From Gallionella sp. (GTDB lineage: Bacteria > Pseudomonadota > Gammaproteobacteria > Burkholderiales > Gallionellaceae), in NCBI GenBank assembly GCA_030682375.1, contig JAUXOL010000022.1:1-64000 (forward strand): 64,000 nt of DNA, given 5' to 3'. A program made the position numbers and the translations under genes. Every line of letters begins with the position of its first letter. Position 1 is the stretch's first letter. Below the pieces are notes generated by a model that made no database searches, was not told where the DNA came from, and saw only the letters and a list, made by a program, of their open reading frames with translations. Below, piece by piece: positions 60,141-64,000 of the stretch.

Positions 60141-61616
60141 TCAGGCGCGCGTTACGCGCACCACTTCCTCCAGACTGATCACGCCCTGCGCGGCCAGACG
60201 CATGCCGTCGTCGCGCAGGGAGCGCATGCCGCGCGCCAGCACATGCGCCCGCAGCACTTGTTCGGAAGCGCGGTCGTGCACCAGACGGCGCAACTCGTCG
60301 TCGAAGGTCAGCAATTCGTAAATGCCGGTGCGCCCGCGATACCCGGTGCGATTGCAGGCGACGCAACCCTGCGCCGAATAGAGCGTACCGTCGGTAGGCG
60401 TAAAGCCCAGTGCACGAAGTTGCGCTGCATCGGCGGAGAATGGCTTGCGGCATTCCAGACACAGGCAACGCACCAGACGTTGCGCGCCCACACCGATCAA
60501 GCTGGAGGCAAGCAGAAACGGCTCCACGCCCATATCGACCAACCGGGTGACCGCGCTGACCGCATCGTTGGTATGCAGCGTGGCGAAAACCAGATGGCCC
60601 GTGAGGCTGGCCTGCACGGCAATTTGTGCGGTTTCAACATCGCGAATTTCTCCTATCATCACCACGTCCGGGTCTTGGCGCAGGATGGTGCGCAACGCCC
60701 GCGCAAAGCTCATCTCGATACGCGGATTGACCTGGGTCTGGCTGATGCCGTCGAGGTCGTATTCGACCGGGTCCTCGACGGTCATGATATTGAGTGCGCC
60801 CGCATCCAGTCTGGACAGTGCGGCATACAGCGTGGTGGTCTTGCCCGAACCGGTGGGGCCGGTGATCAGCACGATGCCGTGCGGTTCGAGGATCAGCCTG
60901 TCCATATGCGCGAGCGTGTCCTGATCCATGCCCAGCCGGGTGAGATCCAGCCGCCCCGCCTGTTTGTCGAGCAAGCGCAGCACCACACGTTCGCCATGTC
61001 CGGTCGGAATCGTGGAGACGCGCACGTCGACTGGCTTGCCGGCCACGCGCAAGGTGATGCGGCCGTCCTGCGGCAAACGTTTCTCGGCGATATCGAGCTG
61101 CGACATAATCTTGATGCGCGAGACGATTGCGCCGTGCAACGCACGTGCCGGCTCGATCAGGTCGCGCAGCGTGCCGTCTATGCGCAACCGCACCACCGAA
61201 CGTGTCTCGAACGGCTCGATATGGATGTCAGAAGCCCCGTCGCGCAAAGCCTGCGTGAACAGCGCATTGATCAGGCGTATTACCGGCGCATCGTCCTGAC
61301 TTTCGAGCAGATCCTCTACCCTGGGGATTTCCTGCAGCAATCTGGACAGGTCAAAATCCTGCGCCATGTCGTCGGCCAGCGCAGCCGCTCCGGCATCTGC
61401 GGCGTTGTACGACGCCGAGATAAGTTCGTCGAACTCCCCGTCATCGATACGGCGTGCGCGCACCGGCACACCGAGCATCCGGCGCAATTCGGCTAGCGTG
61501 CAAGACTGGACATCGCCGCGCACCGCCACTTCCGCACCGTCCTCCCTCAGGGCGGTGACGACCACACCGTTGGCCTTGGCAAAAACATAGGGGATCTTGA
61601 GTGCGGCCCGGTTCAT
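60141..61616 (-). CDS. gspE: Type II secretion ATPase GspE
   Basis: 491 residues. Walker A GPTGSGKT (253-260), Asp box (GASDIHIEPFE), Walker B VVMIGEIRD (318-326), His box (LVFATLHTNDAV) and a zinc site with Cys384, Cys386 or Cys389, Cys418 and Cys421. It powers pseudopilus assembly at the inner membrane. Three bases separate it from gspD. Confidence 0.95.
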   Translation of the reverse strand: MNRAALKIPYVFAKANGVVVTALREDGAEVAVRGDVQSCTLAELRRMLGVPVRARRIDDGEFDELISASYNAADAGAAALADDMAQDFDLSRLLQEIPRVEDLLESQDDAPVIRLINALFTQALRDGASDIHIEPFETRSVVRLRIDGTLRDLIEPARALHGAIVSRIKIMSQLDIAEKRLPQDGRITLRVAGKPVDVRVSTIPTGHGERVVLRLLDKQAGRLDLTRLGMDQDTLAHMDRLILEPHGIVLITGPTGSGKTTTLYAALSRLDAGALNIMTVEDPVEYDLDGISQTQVNPRIEMSFARALRTILRQDPDVVMIGEIRDVETAQIAVQASLTGHLVFATLHTNDAVSAVTRLVDMGVEPFLLASSLIGVGAQRLVRCLCLECRKPFSADAAQLRALGFTPTDGTLYSAQGCVACNRTGYRGRTGIYELLTFDDELRRLVHDRASEQVLRAHVLARGMRSLRDDGMRLAAQGVISLEEVVRVTRA

Positions 61617-61619
61617 GCG

Positions 61620-63755
61620 TTATTTCCCGCCGACACCAGCGGGCTTAACTTCTTTAACCGGCTTGTCCTTACCCTCCGGCTTAACCTCGATGACGGACGG
61701 CGGCTTCGGCAACGGCCGTGGCGGCAGGCTGGGCGATGCCATGTCGGGCAGGATCACATCGTGCACAGGCTTGGCCAACGCTTGCTCGCCTAGGATGTAG
61801 TCGTAACGCTCGCTGCTATAGGCATTGGCGCGCTGGCTGTCGCGCACCACCGTGGGCCGCAGGAAGATCATCAGATTGGTCTTGGTATGCGAGCGGGTGC
61901 GGTAGCGGAACATCCCGCCCAACAGCGGAATATCCCCGAGCAGCGGCACCTTCTGTTCGCCGTCGCTGATCGAATCCTGAATCAGGCCGCCGATCACCAC
62001 GATCTGCCCGTCGTCGACCAGCACCGTAGACGACACCGCGCGCTTGTTGGTGGTGACCCCGGCAGGATTGGCCGTAGCCGTGTCCACGCTGGAAACCTCC
62101 TGATACATCTGCAGACGCACGGTTCCGCCTTCGGATATCTGCGGCTTGATGCGCAGCGTCAGGCCGACATCGCGCCGCTCCACCGTCTGGAATGGCGTAG
62201 GCGTGGTGGCGGCGCCCGACATCGCATACTGGCCGGTGACGAACGGGACATTCTGGCCGATGATGATGGAGGCCTCTTCGTTATCCAGCGTCAACAGCGT
62301 CGGCGTGGACAGGATATTCGCCCTGGCATCCGTTTCCAGCGCGCGCACCAGCAGACCGAGATTGACGACCTGACCGATACCGGGGATGGTGACCTGTCCC
62401 TTGACGATCCCGATGTTGAGCCCGCTGGCGACCGATGTCGGATTCCGGGCGATGCCGACGATGTTCTGTCCTGCATTGCCGAAATTGGTGCCGCCGAAAG
62501 CCTGCGCACCCGCCTTGCCGAGGCCGCTCATGTCCTGCCACTGGATGCCGAATTCAGCGGCCTTTTCGGCGGTCACCTCGGCGATCAGCGCTTCGACATA
62601 GACCTGCGCGCGCCGCATGTCCAGCTTGTCCAGCCCGGCGCGCAGATTGTTATAGATCGCGTCCGGCGCGGTGATGATGATGGAATTGGTCGCAGCATCG
62701 GCCTGAATGATGCCCGGCGATGTCGCGGCCTGAGCCGGGCTGGAACTCGACGAGCCCGTGGTTCCTAGTGTTCCTAATGTTCCGGGGGTTCCCGGCGCCG
62801 TGGTGGCGCGGGGTGCTGCGACATCCCCTTGATAGACGGCTCGCAGCGTTTCGGCAAGTTGCACTGCATCGGCATTCTTCAGGTAGACGACGTGAATATT
62901 CCCGCCCGCGTTGCCAGGCGTATCCAGCATGGTCACGAATTTGCGCAACTGTTCGATCCGCGCAGGGTCGCTCGAGCGAGCCATCAGGCTGTTTGAACGG
63001 GCATCTGCAATCACGGTGAAGCGCTGCGCCGGTTCCGCCGCACTTGCAGAAGCCTCCGAAAACAAACGATTCACCGTCGCCGCGACATCGACCGCAGAAG
63101 CATATTGCAGCGGGATGACGACCGGATCGCTGCCGCTGGAGCGGTCTATCGATTCGATTATTTTCTGGAGACGCTGAAGATTGCTCGCATAGTCGGTGAT
63201 CACCAGCATATTGCTGTTCTGATAGGCGGTGATGGTGTTGTTCGAGGCGATCAGCGGCCTCAGGATGGGCACCATTTGCGTCGCCGATTCGTGCTTCAGC
63301 GTGAATATCCGGGTCTGTATCCTGTCCCCCGCGCCACGCGAGGATTCCGAAGTGCTGTACGTGGGACTGGAATTCACCTTGGCATCCGCCTCGGGCACGA
63401 TTTTCGTGATGCCGTATTCCTCTATTACCGAGAAACCCTGTAACCGCAGCGCCGAAAGGAACACGCCATATACCGCGGATCGTTTCATCGGCTTGGTCGA
63501 GATGACGTTGATCGATCCTTTCACGCGCGGGTCCAGCACGAAGTTCTTGCCGGTGATGTCGCTCACTACCTTGACCACGCCTTCGATATCGGCATTCACC
63601 AGGTTGAGGGTGACCACATCGGGACCGGCGGACGGGACATCCGCCTCGACCGGAGCACCCATCGCGGAAAGCGCCGCATTGTCGACCGACCATGCCGACC
63701 CGACAGCGCCGACCACGCACATACACAACAATCCGGCTTGCAAGCTGCGCTTCAT
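61620..63755 (-). CDS. gspD: Type II secretion secretin GspD
   Basis: 711 residues from the ATG at 63755. Signal peptide (MKRSLQAGLLCMCVVGAVGS), N0 domain (VTLNLVNADIEGVVKVVSDI), N1-N3 domains, a Gly/Ser/Thr-rich linker in N3 containing a short GTPGTLGTLGTTG repeat, the secretin core (PFVTGQ, VPLLGDIPLLGGMFR) and a Pro/Lys-rich tail with no S-domain clearly seen. It forms the outer-membrane channel. An ATG at 63782 would add nine residues before the signal. Confidence 0.94.
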   Translation of the reverse strand: MKRSLQAGLLCMCVVGAVGSAWSVDNAALSAMGAPVEADVPSAGPDVVTLNLVNADIEGVVKVVSDITGKNFVLDPRVKGSINVISTKPMKRSAVYGVFLSALRLQGFSVIEEYGITKIVPEADAKVNSSPTYSTSESSRGAGDRIQTRIFTLKHESATQMVPILRPLIASNNTITAYQNSNMLVITDYASNLQRLQKIIESIDRSSGSDPVVIPLQYASAVDVAATVNRLFSEASASAAEPAQRFTVIADARSNSLMARSSDPARIEQLRKFVTMLDTPGNAGGNIHVVYLKNADAVQLAETLRAVYQGDVAAPRATTAPGTPGTLGTLGTTGSSSSSPAQAATSPGIIQADAATNSIIITAPDAIYNNLRAGLDKLDMRRAQVYVEALIAEVTAEKAAEFGIQWQDMSGLGKAGAQAFGGTNFGNAGQNIVGIARNPTSVASGLNIGIVKGQVTIPGIGQVVNLGLLVRALETDARANILSTPTLLTLDNEEASIIIGQNVPFVTGQYAMSGAATTPTPFQTVERRDVGLTLRIKPQISEGGTVRLQMYQEVSSVDTATANPAGVTTNKRAVSSTVLVDDGQIVVIGGLIQDSISDGEQKVPLLGDIPLLGGMFRYRTRSHTKTNLMIFLRPTVVRDSQRANAYSSERYDYILGEQALAKPVHDVILPDMASPSLPPRPLPKPPSVIEVKPEGKDKPVKEVKPAGVGGK

Positions 63756-63793
63756 CTCTACCCCTGACTGTCCATTGTTCATGATGGCGGCAT

Positions 63794-64000
63794 CTATTTG
63801 TTCGCTTGCTCAGTTCCGGCCGGTGCCTTCACCGTCCAGGCCAGCGTTTCGCGGATGCCCGCACGCTCCAGAATGACGTGGTCCGCGGCCACTTCGGCGA
63901 GCCGAATACCGGGAGCGACGTCTTCTCCTTCCTGCACCGAGAGTATTTTTCCCTGCTCAAGCTGCATGACCGCATATCCCTGCCGACCCGAAGGAGCGGC
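63794..64000 (-). CDS. gspC: Type II secretion protein GspC, C-terminal part (cut by window edge)
   Basis: 69 codons end in TAG at 63794. The frame reads AAPSGRQGYAVMQLEQGKIL and then SVQEGEDVAPGIRLAEVAAD, HVILERAGIRETLAW, which is the periplasmic HR domain of GspC that contacts the GspD N0 domain. It lies 38 bases upstream of gspD, as in classical gsp operons. Confidence 0.85.
   Translation of the reverse strand, partial: AAPSGRQGYAVMQLEQGKILSVQEGEDVAPGIRLAEVAADHVILERAGIRETLAWTVKAPAGTEQANK

Noticed and set aside
58798..60321. 507-residue plus-strand frame opposite gspF
   Set aside because: Antisense shadow; gspF on the minus strand has two full GspF domains.

Overview
The window looks like a chromosomal segment of a Gram-negative betaproteobacterium, probably of the Nitrosomonadales/Gallionellaceae type. 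This rests on gene order, LPS and outer-membrane functions (lpxC, polysaccharide export, two-partner and type II secretion), the high GC and the protein flavour. I could not run a database search, so the family assignment is inference. Nearly all genes are on the minus strand and no phage, CRISPR array or transposase gene is visible.

Layout. 1-6,700: the proximal end of an exopolysaccharide operon, read right to left: Wza-like SLBB exporter, Wzz-like chain-length protein, CysQ, a CysN/CysC fusion whose GTPase half has lost its nucleotide-binding motifs, and the start of gmd. 6,900-13,600: tRNA-Pro(CGG), ispB, an MFS carrier, rpmE with its own promoter and terminator, an M48 lipoprotein protease, a GT39-like glycosyltransferase and a RutE-like nitroreductase. 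13,700-20,800: argJ, a lone cyclic-nucleotide-binding protein, secA, an M23 peptidase, a divergent DciA-like gene, a Sel1-repeat protein and a small membrane protein. 20,800-39,700: a complete dcw cluster in transcription order mraZ-rsmH-ftsL-ftsI-murE-murF-mraY-murD-ftsW-murG-murC-murB-ddl-ftsQ-ftsA-ftsZ-lpxC, with most stop and start codons overlapping, driven by a sigma70-like promoter followed by four MraZ boxes at exact 10-bp spacing. 40,000-46,100: a second cyclic-nucleotide-binding protein, Mrp/ApbC, modABC, a dead modE and a second modA. 46,100-52,200: an HU gene, a two-partner secretion pair and a DUF3096-like peptide. 52,300-58,500: a phosphorelay (hybrid kinase, two receivers, Hpt) in the same direction as a PilB/GspE-type ATPase and a zinc-ribbon protein. 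58,900-64,000: gspF, gspE, gspD and the end of gspC.

The most unusual signal lies inside the dcw cluster. After both mraY and ftsW there is a small palindromic insertion followed by a second copy of the 3' end of the same gene. The copies encode identical peptides (21 of 21 and 10 of 10 residues) but differ at 10 and 5 synonymous codons. At ftsW the extra tail keeps the stop/start overlap with murG. A third palindromic element lies at the murD start, a fourth is inserted in frame in murE, and part of rsmH has foreign-looking codon use. This suggests either homeologous recombination scars or small elements that restore recoded gene ends. Other points of note are the degenerate CysN domain next to CysQ in an export operon (possible polysaccharide sulfation), the modE pseudogene, a TpsB with three POTRA domains, a TpsA whose best-placed start codon is ATA, and the phosphorelay/secretion-ATPase cluster.
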